Shown here: positions 45,323-60,731 of the stretch, piece by piece
Position numbering within the stretch: position 1 is the stretch's first letter
How the letters are laid out: each line of letters starts with the position of its first letter
NCBI RefSeq assembly: GCF_029392895.1
Contig: NZ_CP114200.1
Location: forward strand, 1,948,501 to 2,012,500
Source of the DNA: Streptomyces sp. 71268
Lineage (GTDB): Bacteria; Actinomycetota; Actinomycetes; Streptomycetales; Streptomycetaceae
DNA: 64,000 bases
Direction of reading: 5' to 3'
The notes under the pieces: generated by a model
Seen by the model: the letters and a program-made list of their open reading frames with translations, nothing else
The model's database searches: none
What the model was told of the DNA's origin: nothing
Made by a program: the position numbers and the translations under genes

Positions 45323-46818
45323 CTGGCCGCCCCCTCGGGACACGCGTCGGTCAGCGGCTCGGCGACGAGGTCCACGCCTTCCGACGCGATCACCTTCGCC
45401 TCCACCAGTTGGCCGGGCACCAGCTCCTGGTCGGTGAGGAGGGTGGTCTGCCCGTCGGTCTCGGGCGCCTGGTGCGCGCCCCGGCCGACGGTGCCCTCGC
45501 TCTCGTCCACCCGGTCCACGAGCACCCGCACGGTCTCGCCCAGGCGCTCCTCGGCCCGCTGCGCCGTCAGCTCCTCGGCCAGTCGGGAGAGGTGCTCCAG
45601 GCGTTCGGCGACCAGTTCCGGGTCGAGCTTGTTGTCGTAGGTGGCCGCCTCGGTGCCGTCCTCGTCCGAGTACCCGAAGACGCCGATGGCATCCAGCCGG
45701 GCTTCGGTGATGAAGCGCTCCAGCTCGGCGAAGTCGGCCTCGCTCTCGCCGGGGAAGCCCACGATGAAGTTGGAGCGCGCGCCGGCCTGCGGATCCTTGC
45801 CCCGGATCTGGTCGAGCAGCTCCAGGAAGCGGTCGGTGTCACCGAACCGGCGCATCGCGCGCAGCACGCCGGGCGCGGAGTGCTGGAAGGAGAGGTCGAA
45901 GTAGGGCGCGACCTTGTCCGTGGAGGTGAGGACGTCGATCAGGCCGGGCCGCAGTTCGGCGGGTTGCAGGTAGCTGACCCGCACCCGCTCGATGCCGTCC
46001 ACCGCGGCCAGCTCGGGCAGCAGCGTCTCCAGGAGCCGGATGTCGCCGAGGTCCTTGCCGTAGGACGTGTTGTTCTCGGAGACCAGCATGATCTCCTTGA
46101 CGCCCTGCTCGCCGAGCCAGCGGGTCTCGGTGAGCACGTCGGCGGGGCGGCGGGAGATGAACGAGCCGCGGAAGGAGGGGATCGCGCAGAAGGAACAGCG
46201 TCGGTCGCAGCCGGAGGCGAGCTTGACGGAGGCCACCGGGCTGGTGCCCAGGCGGCGCCGGAGCGGCGCGCGCGGCCCCGAGGCGGGGGCCACGCCGGCC
46301 GGGAGGTCCGCCAGGTCGGCCTGCGGTCCCTGGTCGGCCTCGGTGGTCGCGGCGCCGTGCCCGGGCAGCGCCACCCCGGCGCCCTGCCGCTCGGCGGGGC
46401 TGATCGGCAGCAGCTTGCGCCGGTCGCGCGGGGTGTGGGAGGCGTGCACACCACCGGAGAGGATGGTGCGCAACCGGTCGGAGATGTCGGCGTAGTCGTC
46501 GAATCCGAGCACGCCGTCGGCCTCTGGCAGCGCGTCGGCCAGCTCCTTGCCGTATCTCTCGGCCATGCAGCCGACCGCGACGACGGCCTGGGTGCGGCCG
46601 TGGTCCTTCAGGTCGTTCGCTTCCAGGAGGGCGTCGACCGAGTCCTTTTTGGCGGCCTCGACGAAGCCACAGGTGTTGACGACGGCGACATCGGCTTCGC
46701 CGGCTTCCTCGACGAGCTCCCAGCCATCCGCCGCCAAGCGGCCTGCGAGCTCCTCCGAGTCCACCTCGTTACGGGCGCAGCCAAGAGTGACGAGAGCGAC
46801 GGTACGGCGTTCGGGCAT
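45319..46818 (-). CDS. rimO: Ribosomal protein S12 methylthiotransferase RimO
   Basis: Methylthiolates the conserved Asp of ribosomal protein S12. 499 residues. N-terminal cluster cysteines Cys14 ([12 protein letters not shown]), VVNTCGF and [10 protein letters not shown]. Radical SAM motif [17 protein letters not shown] near residue 203. C-terminal TRAM domain ([13 protein letters not shown]). A disordered insertion of about 50 residues (roughly 140-190, Pro/Ala-rich) lies between the two domains. It is the sister of MiaB at 8.4-9.9 kb. Translationally coupled to pgsA. Confidence 0.96.
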   Translation of the reverse strand: MPERRTVALVTLGCARNEVDSEELAGRLAADGWELVEEAGEADVAVVNTCGFVEAAKKDSVDALLEANDLKDHGRTQAVVAVGCMAERYGKELADALPEADGVLGFDDYADISDRLRTILSGGVHASHTPRDRRKLLPISPAERQGAGVALPGHGAATTEADQGPQADLADLPAGVAPASGPRAPLRRRLGTSPVASVKLASGCDRRCSFCAIPSFRGSFISRRPADVLTETRWLGEQGVKEIMLVSENNTSYGKDLGDIRLLETLLPELAAVDGIERVRVSYLQPAELRPGLIDVLTSTDKVAPYFDLSFQHSAPGVLRAMRRFGDTDRFLELLDQIRGKDPQAGARSNFIVGFPGESEADFAELERFITEARLDAIGVFGYSDEDGTEAATYDNKLDPELVAERLEHLSRLAEELTAQRAEERLGETVRVLVDRVDESEGTVGRGAHQAPETDGQTTLLTDQELVPGQLVEAKVIASEGVDLVAEPLTDACPEGAAR

Positions 46819-46944
46819 ACGCTCAGACTACTTTGTTCCGGCACCTGTCCCCGCGCCAAGGGCACACGAAGCACCCGCCCGGTGCGCTCGGGGCGGCGCC
46901 CACCCGCCCCGATTCCGGGTATGCCCGACACGAACCCGTCCCGA

Positions 46945-47745
46945 TCAGCCCGCCTCGGGGTCTCCCTTGGTGTAGCTCAGGCGCTGGACCTGGCCGTCTT
47001 CGCCGACGTCCTTGACTTCCTTGCCGTTGACGAAGAGCTTGACCGCGCCGGCGTCGCCGAGCACCAGATCGATCCGCTTGGAGTCGGTGAACGTCTTCGA
47101 CGCGCCCTGCTGGACCACGCCGACGTGCAGCAGCCGCCCGTTGTGGTCCTTCGCGGAGATCCACGCCTGCCGGTCGGCGGCGGTGAGCTTGACCGTCACC
47201 TTGTTGGCGGGCACGCCGGCGACGGCGCTCTCGGACGGGTCGGGCTTGGGGTCGGCCGGCTTGGTGGACTTCTCCGCCGACGGGGTCGGCTTGGTGGCGT
47301 CGGTGGCGTCCGCCGCGGTGCTGCCCGTCCCCTCGTCGCCACCGCTGAAGAGCGTGAAGCCGACGAACCCGACGACGGCCACGATCGCCGCGACCATGGC
47401 CGCGGTCCAGTTCGGGCGGCGCGGCTCGGAGCGGATGCGTTCGGCCTCGAAGAGCGGCGCGGCGGCGGTGGGCTCGGGGCGGCCGCCGTGTTCCTCGTCG
47501 TACTGGGCGATGAGCGGCTCGGGATCGACCCCGACGGCGCGCGCGAGGGAACGGATGTGCCCCCTGGCGTAGACGTCGCCGCCACAGCGGGAGAAGTCGT
47601 CCTGCTCGATGCCGTGCACGATGGGAATGCGCACCCGGGTGGCGGTGCTGACCTCGTCGACGGTCAGCCGGGCGCCGATGCGCGCCTGCTGGAGGACGCG
47701 GCCGATGGAAGGGCGGTCGTCTGCGGGGGAGTTGCCGATGGACAC
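46945..47745 (-). CDS. RodZ-like protein (HTH, transmembrane helix, DUF4115)
   Basis: 266 residues from GTG 47745. An N-terminal helix-turn-helix (SIGRVLQQARIGARLTVDEVS ... DDFSRCGGDVYARGHIRSLARAVGVDP) is followed by one transmembrane helix (AAMVAAIVAVVGFVGFTLF), a Thr/Pro/Lys-rich linker and an extracytoplasmic DUF4115-type domain (KVTVKLTAADRQAWISAKD). This is the architecture of RodZ, a cell-shape protein that links MreB to the wall machinery. Its place between ftsK and rimO is conserved in actinobacteria. A longer in-frame start exists but lacks a ribosome site. Confidence 0.85.
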   Translation of the reverse strand: MSIGNSPADDRPSIGRVLQQARIGARLTVDEVSTATRVRIPIVHGIEQDDFSRCGGDVYARGHIRSLARAVGVDPEPLIAQYDEEHGGRPEPTAAAPLFEAERIRSEPRRPNWTAAMVAAIVAVVGFVGFTLFSGGDEGTGSTAADATDATKPTPSAEKSTKPADPKPDPSESAVAGVPANKVTVKLTAADRQAWISAKDHNGRLLHVGVVQQGASKTFTDSKRIDLVLGDAGAVKLFVNGKEVKDVGEDGQVQRLSYTKGDPEAG

Positions 47746-47931
47746 GAGGGTGCCTTTCGAGCGTGTAGCCACCTGCTGGAGGTTCAGTCTAGGGGTGGTA
47801 CGAAAGGGTCGGGCAAGCGGGAGGCCGGACTTTGTACGCCATCGGAATGGCCGCACGGGTCCCGACTGTGGGCAGTGTCGAACGCCTCTCTCAACTTGAC
47901 GTATCAGCAGAGGAAACGGTTGCCCGCAACC

Positions 47932-50748
47932 TTATGACGAGTGTTCCTCGCCACGGATAACGGCCAGCACCCCATCCAGTTCGTCCGGTTTGACGAGAAC
48001 GTCACGCGCCTTGGAGCCCTCGCTGGGCCCCACGATGTTCCGCGACTCCATCAGGTCCATCAACCGGCCCGCCTTCGCGAAGCCCACCCGCAGCTTGCGC
48101 TGCAACATCGAGGTGGAACCGAACTGTGTGGAGACCACCAGTTCGGCGGCCTGGCACAGCAGGTCGAGGTCGTCGCCGATGTCCTCGTCGATCTCCTTCT
48201 TCTTCGCCGTACCCACCGTCACGTCATCGCGGAAGACCGGCGCCATCTGGTCCTTGCAGTGCCGGACCACGGCGCCCACCTCCTCCTCGGTGACGAAGGC
48301 GCCCTGCATCCGGATCGGCTTGTTCGCCCCCATCGGCAGGAAGAGCCCGTCGCCCTTGCCGATGAGTTTCTCCGCGCCCGGCTGGTCGAGGATGACCCGG
48401 CTGTCGGCCAGCGAGGAGGTCGCGAACGCGAGCCGGGACGGCACGTTGGCCTTGATCAGGCCGGTGACGACGTCGACCGACGGCCGCTGCGTCGCCAGCA
48501 CCAGGTGGATGCCCGCCGCCCGCGCGAGCTGGGTGATGCGCACGATCGCGTCCTCCACGTCGCGCGGCGCCACCATCATCAGGTCCGCCAGCTCGTCCAC
48601 GATGACCAGCAGGTACGGATACGGCGTCAGCTCGCGCTCGCTGCCGTCCGGCGGGCTGACCTTGCCCGAGCGCACCGCGGCGTTGAAGTCGTCGATGTGC
48701 CGGAAGCCGTAGGCGGCCAGGTCGTCGTAGCGCAGGTCCATCTCGCGCACCACCCACTGCAGCGCCTCGGCGGCCCGCTTCGGGTTGGTGATGATCGGCG
48801 TGATCAGGTGCGGGATGCCCTCGTACGCGGTCAGCTCGACGCGCTTGGGGTCCACGAGGACCATGCGCACGTCCTCGGGCGTGGCCCGCATCATGATCGA
48901 GGTGATCAGGCAGTTGATGCACGAGGACTTACCCGAACCGGTCGCGCCCGCCACCAGCACGTGCGGCATCTTCGCCAGGTTAGCCATCACGTAGCCGCCC
49001 TCGACGTCCTTGCCGAGCGCCACCAGCATCGGATGCTCGTCGCCGGCCGAGTCGGCCAGCCGCAACACGTCACCGACGTTGACCATCTCGCGGTCGGTGT
49101 TGGGGATCTCGATGCCGACCGCGGACTTGCCGGGGATCGGGCTGATGATGCGCACGTCGGGGCTGGCGACGGCGTACGCGATGTTCTTGGTCAGCGCCGT
49201 GATCCGCTCGACCTTGACGGCCGGGCCCAGCTCCACCTCGTACCGGGTCACCGTCGGGCCACGGGTGAAGCCGGTGACGGAGGCGTCCACCTTGAACTCG
49301 GTGAACACCGTCGTCAGCGAGGCCACCACGGCGTCGTTGGCCGCGCTGCGGGTCTTGCCCGGGCCGCCCCGCTCCAGCAGGTCGAGCGAGGGCAGCGCGT
49401 ACGTGATGTCACCGGCGAGCTGCAACTGCTCGGCGCGCGGCTGGAGGCCGCCGGGGCGCTCGGGCAGGTCCGGGGGCTCGGGCGTGGCGCGGGTGAGGTC
49501 GGGCACCTGCTCCACGGCGTTGCCCTGCTGCCCGCCCGCGCCGTCGCGGTCCGCGGCCCCGCCGCCCCGCGCGCTGGGCAGCCCCGCGCCGGAGTCGGTG
49601 CTGATGCCGCTGCTGAGCCCGGCGACCAACGGCGAGGGCTGCACGCCGTGCAGCACCGCCCCGTCCAGCGAGGCGGCGGCCGCCGCCGCCACGTCCACCG
49701 CGTCCATCGGCCTGCTCTGCGGCGGCTCCACGTCGTCGGTGTCCGCGACGGCGGCCCGGCGGGGCTTACGCCGCTTGCTGAGCGCCTCCTCCTCCGCGCG
49801 CTCAGCCTCCGCGCCACCCTCGTCGCGCCCGCGCGCGCCCCGTCGCGGGCGCCGGGCGGGCGCCTGCTGCCGCCACTGGTCCGCGTACTCCTCGTCCTCG
49901 TACGCCTCGGCGTCGAGCATCTCGTGCGAGCCGGCGTCGTCGATGAGCCCGAGCCTGACCATGAGCTGGCGCATCCGCTGCGGGATGGTGTTCACCGGCG
50001 TCGCGGTCACCACGAGCAGGCCGAAGATCGTGATCAGGACCAGCAGCGCCACGGCGAGCGCCTCGCGCACCGTGAAGATCAACGGCTTGGACGCGGCCCA
50101 GCCGATCAGGCCGCCCGCGTCCTGCATGGCCTCGGTGCCCTCGTCCCGGCCCGGCGCGCCGCACGCGATGTGCACCTGCCCGAGGACGCCGAGGACCAGC
50201 GCGGACAGGCCGACCACGATGCGTCCGTTGGCCTCGGGCTTCTCCGGATGCCGGAACAACCGCATGGCCATGATCGCGAACAGGATCGGCACCACCAGGT
50301 CGAGCCGCCCGAACGTCACCGTCACCAGCATCTCGACCAGGTCGCCGACCGGCCCGTCCAGGTTCGACCACGTACCGGCGGCGACCACGAGAGCCACCCC
50401 GAACAGCAGCAGTGCCAGGCCGTCCTTGCGGTGCGCCGGGTCGAGGCCGCGCGCGCCGCGCCCTATGCCACGGAAGACCGCCCCGACCGCGCGCGCCAGG
50501 CCCCGCCAGAGCGCGCGGAGCATCCGCAGGATGCCGCCCGTGGGCGACGGCGCCGCCTTGGGGGGCGCCTTCTTCGCCGGGGCCTTCTTCGCGGGCGCGG
50601 ACTTCCTGGGCGGCGCCTTCTTGGCCGCGGCCTTCTTCGCGGGCGGTTTGGCGGCGGCCTTCTTCGCAGCGCCCGCGGCGCGTCCGGCGGACTGCTTCGA
50701 GGTGCCCGCCGCGCTCGGGGAACCCTTGCCGGACGTACGAGAAGCCAT
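47932..50748 (-). CDS. ftsK: DNA translocase FtsK
   Basis: 938-residue membrane-anchored motor that moves DNA through the closing septum. A Lys/Ala/Pro-rich N-terminal tail (AKKAPAKKAPPK, histone-like) is followed by four hydrophobic segments (LALLLFGVALVVAAGTW, LVVPILFAIMAMRLF, VVGLSALVLGVLGQVHIA, EALAVALLVLITIFGLLVV), a long linker, and the RecA-like motor with VAGATGSGKSSCINCL (Walker A), VDPKRVELTAYEGIPHL and VIVDELADLMM (Walker B). The C-terminal gamma winged helix (STSMLQRKLRVGFAKAGRLMDLME) is present, so KOPS-guided orientation is expected. A single gene with its own spacer. Confidence 0.97.
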   Translation of the reverse strand: MASRTSGKGSPSAAGTSKQSAGRAAGAAKKAAAKPPAKKAAAKKAPPRKSAPAKKAPAKKAPPKAAPSPTGGILRMLRALWRGLARAVGAVFRGIGRGARGLDPAHRKDGLALLLFGVALVVAAGTWSNLDGPVGDLVEMLVTVTFGRLDLVVPILFAIMAMRLFRHPEKPEANGRIVVGLSALVLGVLGQVHIACGAPGRDEGTEAMQDAGGLIGWAASKPLIFTVREALAVALLVLITIFGLLVVTATPVNTIPQRMRQLMVRLGLIDDAGSHEMLDAEAYEDEEYADQWRQQAPARRPRRGARGRDEGGAEAERAEEEALSKRRKPRRAAVADTDDVEPPQSRPMDAVDVAAAAAASLDGAVLHGVQPSPLVAGLSSGISTDSGAGLPSARGGGAADRDGAGGQQGNAVEQVPDLTRATPEPPDLPERPGGLQPRAEQLQLAGDITYALPSLDLLERGGPGKTRSAANDAVVASLTTVFTEFKVDASVTGFTRGPTVTRYEVELGPAVKVERITALTKNIAYAVASPDVRIISPIPGKSAVGIEIPNTDREMVNVGDVLRLADSAGDEHPMLVALGKDVEGGYVMANLAKMPHVLVAGATGSGKSSCINCLITSIMMRATPEDVRMVLVDPKRVELTAYEGIPHLITPIITNPKRAAEALQWVVREMDLRYDDLAAYGFRHIDDFNAAVRSGKVSPPDGSERELTPYPYLLVIVDELADLMMVAPRDVEDAIVRITQLARAAGIHLVLATQRPSVDVVTGLIKANVPSRLAFATSSLADSRVILDQPGAEKLIGKGDGLFLPMGANKPIRMQGAFVTEEEVGAVVRHCKDQMAPVFRDDVTVGTAKKKEIDEDIGDDLDLLCQAAELVVSTQFGSTSMLQRKLRVGFAKAGRLMDLMESRNIVGPSEGSKARDVLVKPDELDGVLAVIRGEEHSS

Positions 50749-51090
50749 GCGCCGAGATTACCCGCGTCGGCCGTATGGGGCACGCACGCCCACGGTTTGC
50801 CGTGTGGCTGGCGGAGCCGGTGGAGCCTCCGCGCCACGGGAGGCCGGGGCGGGCGGAGTCGCGGCGGCGGGCGAGGGGGCGTCAGGCCCGGCGTGGCGCA
50901 CGGGGACTGAGTGAGGGCCAGCGCCCGGTCGGCGCGGCGGGCGCACCGCGCGGGCATGAGCCACGGGCGTGTCCGTCGGGGGCGTGTCGGTCATGGCAAG
51001 GGGCCAGTCGCCGGCGCCCACAGGGCATACGGCGGTGGGTCACCGGGCCCGGCTCCGCGCCCGGTCAGGTCGCCCGTCCGCGCGCCAGGC
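50749..51090. other. Upstream region of ftsK, no gene seen
   Basis: 342 bp between the ftsK start and the osaB stop. High GC without an obvious coding frame; contains repeated GGGCGCG-type tracts but not the heptamer. The ftsK promoter should be here; I could not identify it. Confidence 0.6.
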
Positions 51091-51765
51091 TCAGCTCTTG
51101 GACGGCACCGCGCCGGCGCCGTTGCCCGCGCCCGGCTCCAGCGCGTCCAGCGCCCGCCGCAACCCGGTGAGCTTGCGCTCCAGGTGCGCGGCCGTCGCCA
51201 CGGCGGCCGCGTCCGCGCTCTCGTCGAGTTGCTTGGACAGCGCCTCGGCCTGCTCCTCCACGGCCGCGAGCCGCGCCGAGAGTTCGGCGAGCAGGCCCGC
51301 CGGCTCCTTGGCGTCGGCGACCGGCTGACCACCGTCCAACTGGAGCCGCAGCAGCGCCGCCTGTTCGCGCAACTGACAGTTCTTCATGTACAGGTCGACG
51401 AAGACCGAGACCTTGGCGCGCAGCACCCACGGGTCGAAGGGCTTGGAGATGTAGTCCACCGCGCCCGCCGCGTACCCACGGAAGGTGTGGTGCGGGCCGT
51501 GGTTGATCGCCGTGAGGAAGATGATCGGGATGTCCCGGGTCCGCTCCCGGCGCTTGATGTGCGCGGCCGTCTCGAAGCCGTCCATGCCGGGCATCTGAAC
51601 GTCCAACAGGATGACCGCGAAGTCGTCCGTCAACAGCGCCTTGAGCGCTTCCTCCCCGGACGATGCCCGCACCAGCGTCTGGTCCAGCGCGGAGAGAATG
51701 GCCTCCAACGCCAGCAGATTCTCCGGCCGGTCATCGACCAGGAGGATCTTGGCCTTCTGCACCAT
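51091..51765 (-). CDS. osaB: Response regulator OsaB
   Basis: 224 residues. Receiver domain with acidic pair DDRPENL, phosphoacceptor in VILLDVQMPGMDG, and YISKPFDPWVLRAK. Instead of a DNA-binding domain it has a long C-terminal helix (RLAAVEEQAEALSKQLDE) that looks like a coiled coil, so output is probably through protein contacts. ATG 51765 has GAGGGCGAGG upstream. This domain layout and its position 281 bp after osaA match OsaB of S. coelicolor, needed for osmoadaptation and aerial growth on salt (family knowledge). Confidence 0.92.
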   Translation of the reverse strand: MVQKAKILLVDDRPENLLALEAILSALDQTLVRASSGEEALKALLTDDFAVILLDVQMPGMDGFETAAHIKRRERTRDIPIIFLTAINHGPHHTFRGYAAGAVDYISKPFDPWVLRAKVSVFVDLYMKNCQLREQAALLRLQLDGGQPVADAKEPAGLLAELSARLAAVEEQAEALSKQLDESADAAAVATAAHLERKLTGLRRALDALEPGAGNGAGAVPSKS

Positions 51766-51935
51766 GCCTCGCCCTCCTCGCCCCGGCATGGGGTCCCCCC
51801 AGCTCGTGCCGGGGGATGCACCGGGCGCCGCCCCAGGGGGCGACTCCCTTACGCCGCCCGCCCTTGTGCCGGTCATGGTAGCCGCACCCCGCTGCTCGCC
51901 ACACCCTGTCACCGCGATGTCACTGTGCACATAGC

Positions 51936-51981
51936 GGAAACGCGGCGGGGACCGAGAAGGTTCCCCGAATGCCGCGTTTCC
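51936..51981 (-). terminator. Hairpin between osaA and osaB
   Basis: Stem GGAAACGCGGC (51936-51946) with GCCGCGTTTCC (51971-51981); the inner GGGGACC / GGTTCCCC pair extends it. It lies after osaA on the minus strand, so osaB probably has its own promoter between here and 51765. Confidence 0.75.
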
Positions 51982-52045
51982 ACACGTGTTTGGCCACAGT
52001 CAGTCAACGAAACCGCGGGGCGCCGCCCTCATCGCGTACGCTCCG

Positions 52046-57604
<5,559 letters not shown>

Positions 57605-57816
57605 CGTATGCCTCCCGCAGGGTCGACCATCCTCGTCGGGCTCTCTTTTGAGCCTTCCCAGTGTTTCACCATGGCCCAACCAGGCCATAACAGTTCGGCA
57701 GCATCGCACACCGTCGGGGACGCGCTCGGGGTGGAATCACAGGCGACCGGCATCCGCGCGCACGGCGAAGGTAAGTAACCTGGCATTCGGCTAGGGCATC
57801 GGAGGGGCGCTGCGAC

Positions 57817-60492
57817 ATGGGTGAGCAGATCGCCGAGACACGTATGAGGAGACCTGTGATCACCGCGCGGGCAGCCGCCACCTTCGACCCGGTCGGCCGC
57901 TCGGTCGCCTCCGCCCGCGCCTTCGTCCGCGACACGCTCCAGGGCTGGGGGTTCACCGACGTCGTCGACGACGCCGTGGTGCTCACCAGCGAACTCGTCA
58001 CCAACGCCGTGGTGCACGCCGGGACCGCCGCCGACGTGGCCTGCATGCGCACCGACACCGGCGTACGCGTCGAGGTCGGCGACCGCTATCCGGAACGCGA
58101 GGTCCCGCTCCAGAGCGCCGGCGTCCAGTTCGGCAGCCCGGACCGGGAGGGCGGACGCGGCCTCCTGCTGTGCGCCGCCCTGGCCTCCCGCTGGGGCGTG
58201 GAGTACACCGCCACCAACAAGCAGGTCTGGTTCCAGCTCGACCTGCCCGACCGCCCCGCCGGCACCCGCTCCGCCGGCCCGTCGCTGCCCGTCGGCGCGC
58301 TGCCGGTCACCGACGCCCGGGTGCGGGTCGCGGTCATCCAGATCGACAGCCTCGGCGGCATCAGCTCCTGGAACGAGGACGCGCAGGTCCTCTTCGGTTT
58401 CAGCCCCGAGCAGGTCACGGGGAAGCAGCTCACGGACTTCGCGGCCTGGCCCCACACCCCGGGCACCAGCACCGGCATCGTCGAGGCCCTCCAGCTCTCC
58501 CGCTGGGAGGGCTCGTACGGCATCCGCGGCGCCGACGGCCGCGTCATCCCCGTCTACGCCTCGCACCTGCGGGTCCGCGACGCCGACGGCGACCCGTCCA
58601 CCGTCTGCCTGCTCGTACGCGACCACGAGCGCGCCGTCCTGCAGACCCCCTCGCGCGCCCCCGCGTCCGACCGGCACACCGCCTCCGAGCGGGGCACGGC
58701 CACCGACGCGTTCGAGGTCTTCATCGGCTCCCCGGCCCCGGACGACCTCGACGGGCTGCTCCAGCGCACCGTGGAACGGGCCCGGGACATGCTCGACGGC
58801 GACAGCGCCTACCTCCTGCTCGCCACCGACGACGAGACCGAACTCGAAGTCCGCGCCTCCACCGGCCTGCCCTCCTCCCGTCAGCGCTTCGCCCGGGTGC
58901 CCGTCGAGGCCGGCTCGGGGCGGTACGGATCGGCCCGGATGCCCGCCGTCCACGAGGACCTGAGCGCCGTGCCGGGCGCCGTGCCGCTGCTCAGCAACAC
59001 CGGCATGCGCTCGGTCGTCACGGTCCCGCTCAAGGTCGAGGGCCGGCTGACCGGCTCGCTCGGCGTCGCCGCCGAGGCCCCCGGCCGGTACAGCAACGAG
59101 GAGGCGCTGCGGCTCCAGTTCGCCGCCGACCGCATCGCCCTGGCCGTCGAGTCCGCCCGGCTGACCGAGCTGGAGCGGCTGCGCCGCGGCTCGCTCTCCT
59201 TCCTCGTCGAGGCGTCCGACCTGCTCGCCGGCACCCTGGACCGGGACCAGACGCTCGCGCTGATGGCCCAGATGACGGTACCGACGCTGGCCACCTGGTG
59301 CGCCGTCTACACCATCGCCGACCCGGCGTCCGAGCCCGAACTCTCCTACGTACTGCACGAGGACGAGGACCGCATCGACGGCCTCAAGGCACTGCTCGCC
59401 AAGGTCGACCCACCAGAGCCGGTGACCACGCCCGGCGCGCAGGTGTGGACCGCGCCGGCGCACGCCGCGCACGCCGCCGCGCTGCGCACCTCACTGCGCA
59501 GCCTGGGTCTGGGCGATTCGGTACGCCCGGCCACCGGCCCCGGCACGTCCCTGGCCACGGCTTCCGCGGTCGGCGGCGAGACGGTGGTGCTGCCGCTCGT
59601 GGCCCGCAACCGCGTCATCGGCATGCTCACCCTCGGCAAGCCCACCGACGAGCACTTCAGGCAGGAGATCCTCGAACTCGCCGAGGACCTCTCGCGCCGG
59701 GCCGCACTCGCCTTGGACAACGCCCGCCTGTACTCCGAGCGCACGGCCATCAGCCAGTCCCTCCAGCGCAGTCTGCTGCCGCCGGAGCTGCCCGACGTGC
59801 CGGGCGTCGAGGTCGAGGTCATCTACCGCGCGGCCGGCGAGGGCAACGAGGTCGGCGGCGACTTCTACGACCTCTTCCCGATCCGCGACGGCGCCTACGG
59901 CTTCGCCATCGGCGACGTATGCGGAACCGGCCCGGAGGCCGCGGCCGTCACCGGGCTGGCCCGCCACGCGCTGCGGCTGCTCGCCCGCGAGGGCTTCGGC
60001 GGCCCCGCCGTACTGGAGCGCCTGAACGCGGCCATCCTCGACGAGGGGGCCCGCAGCCGCTTCCTGACCCTGCTCTACGGCGAGCTGTGGCCGCAGGAGG
60101 ACGGCAGCGCCACCCTCAAGATCGTCTGCGCCGGGCACCCGCTGCCCCTACGGCTGCGCCAGACCGGCGACGTCGAGGCGGCGGCCGAACCGCAGCCGCT
60201 GCTCGGCGTCATGGACGACCTGGAGCTGTACGAGCAGACGGTGTCCCTCGCCCCCGGCGACGTGCTGCTGTGCGTCACCGACGGCGTCACGGAACGCCGC
60301 GAGGGCACCCGCATGCTCGGCGACGACGGGCTGGTCGACGTGCTCACCACGTGTACGGGCCTGACGGCGGGCGCGGTCGCCTCCCGCGTGCTGCGCGCGG
60401 TGGAACGCTTCGCCGCGCAACCGGCCTCGGACGACATGGCCATCCTCGCCATGCGGGTCCCCGAGCCGCAGCCCGAACCGCAGACCACCTGA
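57817..60492 (+). CDS. osaC: Multidomain regulator OsaC (anti-sigma kinase, PAS, GAF, PP2C phosphatase)
   Basis: 891 residues. Order: N-terminal GHKL kinase domain of anti-sigma type (ELVTNAVVHAG with Asn63, GRGLLLCAALASRWG), a PAS-like domain (about 165-275, with GGISSWNEDAQVLFGFSPEQ), two GAF-like domains (about 300-640), and a C-terminal PP2C phosphatase (GNEVGGDFYDLFPI near 676, VCGTGPEAAA, SDDMAILAM near 870). In S. coelicolor OsaC returns SigB activity to baseline after osmotic stress by binding SigB; the same is inferred. ATG 57817 has GGAGGGG upstream. Divergent from osaA, 212 bp apart. Confidence 0.94.
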   Translation: MGEQIAETRMRRPVITARAAATFDPVGRSVASARAFVRDTLQGWGFTDVVDDAVVLTSELVTNAVVHAGTAADVACMRTDTGVRVEVGDRYPEREVPLQSAGVQFGSPDREGGRGLLLCAALASRWGVEYTATNKQVWFQLDLPDRPAGTRSAGPSLPVGALPVTDARVRVAVIQIDSLGGISSWNEDAQVLFGFSPEQVTGKQLTDFAAWPHTPGTSTGIVEALQLSRWEGSYGIRGADGRVIPVYASHLRVRDADGDPSTVCLLVRDHERAVLQTPSRAPASDRHTASERGTATDAFEVFIGSPAPDDLDGLLQRTVERARDMLDGDSAYLLLATDDETELEVRASTGLPSSRQRFARVPVEAGSGRYGSARMPAVHEDLSAVPGAVPLLSNTGMRSVVTVPLKVEGRLTGSLGVAAEAPGRYSNEEALRLQFAADRIALAVESARLTELERLRRGSLSFLVEASDLLAGTLDRDQTLALMAQMTVPTLATWCAVYTIADPASEPELSYVLHEDEDRIDGLKALLAKVDPPEPVTTPGAQVWTAPAHAAHAAALRTSLRSLGLGDSVRPATGPGTSLATASAVGGETVVLPLVARNRVIGMLTLGKPTDEHFRQEILELAEDLSRRAALALDNARLYSERTAISQSLQRSLLPPELPDVPGVEVEVIYRAAGEGNEVGGDFYDLFPIRDGAYGFAIGDVCGTGPEAAAVTGLARHALRLLAREGFGGPAVLERLNAAILDEGARSRFLTLLYGELWPQEDGSATLKIVCAGHPLPLRLRQTGDVEAAAEPQPLLGVMDDLELYEQTVSLAPGDVLLCVTDGVTERREGTRMLGDDGLVDVLTTCTGLTAGAVASRVLRAVERFAAQPASDDMAILAMRVPEPQPEPQTT

Positions 60493-60527
60493 TCGAGCGA
60501 CGACCGGCGCAAGCCGGCCTATACGCG

Positions 60528-60559
60528 AAGAGGCCCCCACCAGACGGTGAGGGCCTCTT
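60528..60559. terminator. Bidirectional hairpin after osaC
   Basis: AAGAGGCCC (60528-60536) pairs with GGGCCTCTT (60551-60559); the inner CCACC/GGTGA extends the stem. It ends osaC on the plus strand and, on the minus strand, lies just after tRNA-Thr. Confidence 0.85.
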
Positions 60560-60566
60560 TCCATCG

Positions 60567-60639
60567 AGCCCCAATACGGAATCGAACCGTAGACCTTCTC
60601 CTTACCATGGAGACGCTCTGCCGACTGAGCTATTGGGGC
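60567..60639 (-). tRNA. tRNA-Thr (anticodon GGT)
   Basis: 73 nt, no encoded CCA. Acceptor stem GCCCCAA with TTGGGGC, D arm GCTC...GAGC, anticodon stem TCTCC/GGAGA around the loop ATGGTAA, so the anticodon is GGT (reads ACC/ACT), and T arm ACGG-TTCGATT-CCGT. Discriminator is T. Confidence 0.97.
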
Positions 60640-60731
60640 GCAGCGACGGAAAGAATCTTACCCGAACTCACGAGCGCTTCCGACCACGTCGAGTAGGTCC
60701 AACACCCGCCGCCACGGGGCCGAACCCGGCT

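Noticed and set aside
47941..50914. Near-1000-residue plus-strand frames opposite ftsK
   Set aside because: Reverse shadows of ftsK, caused by GC bias at the third position.
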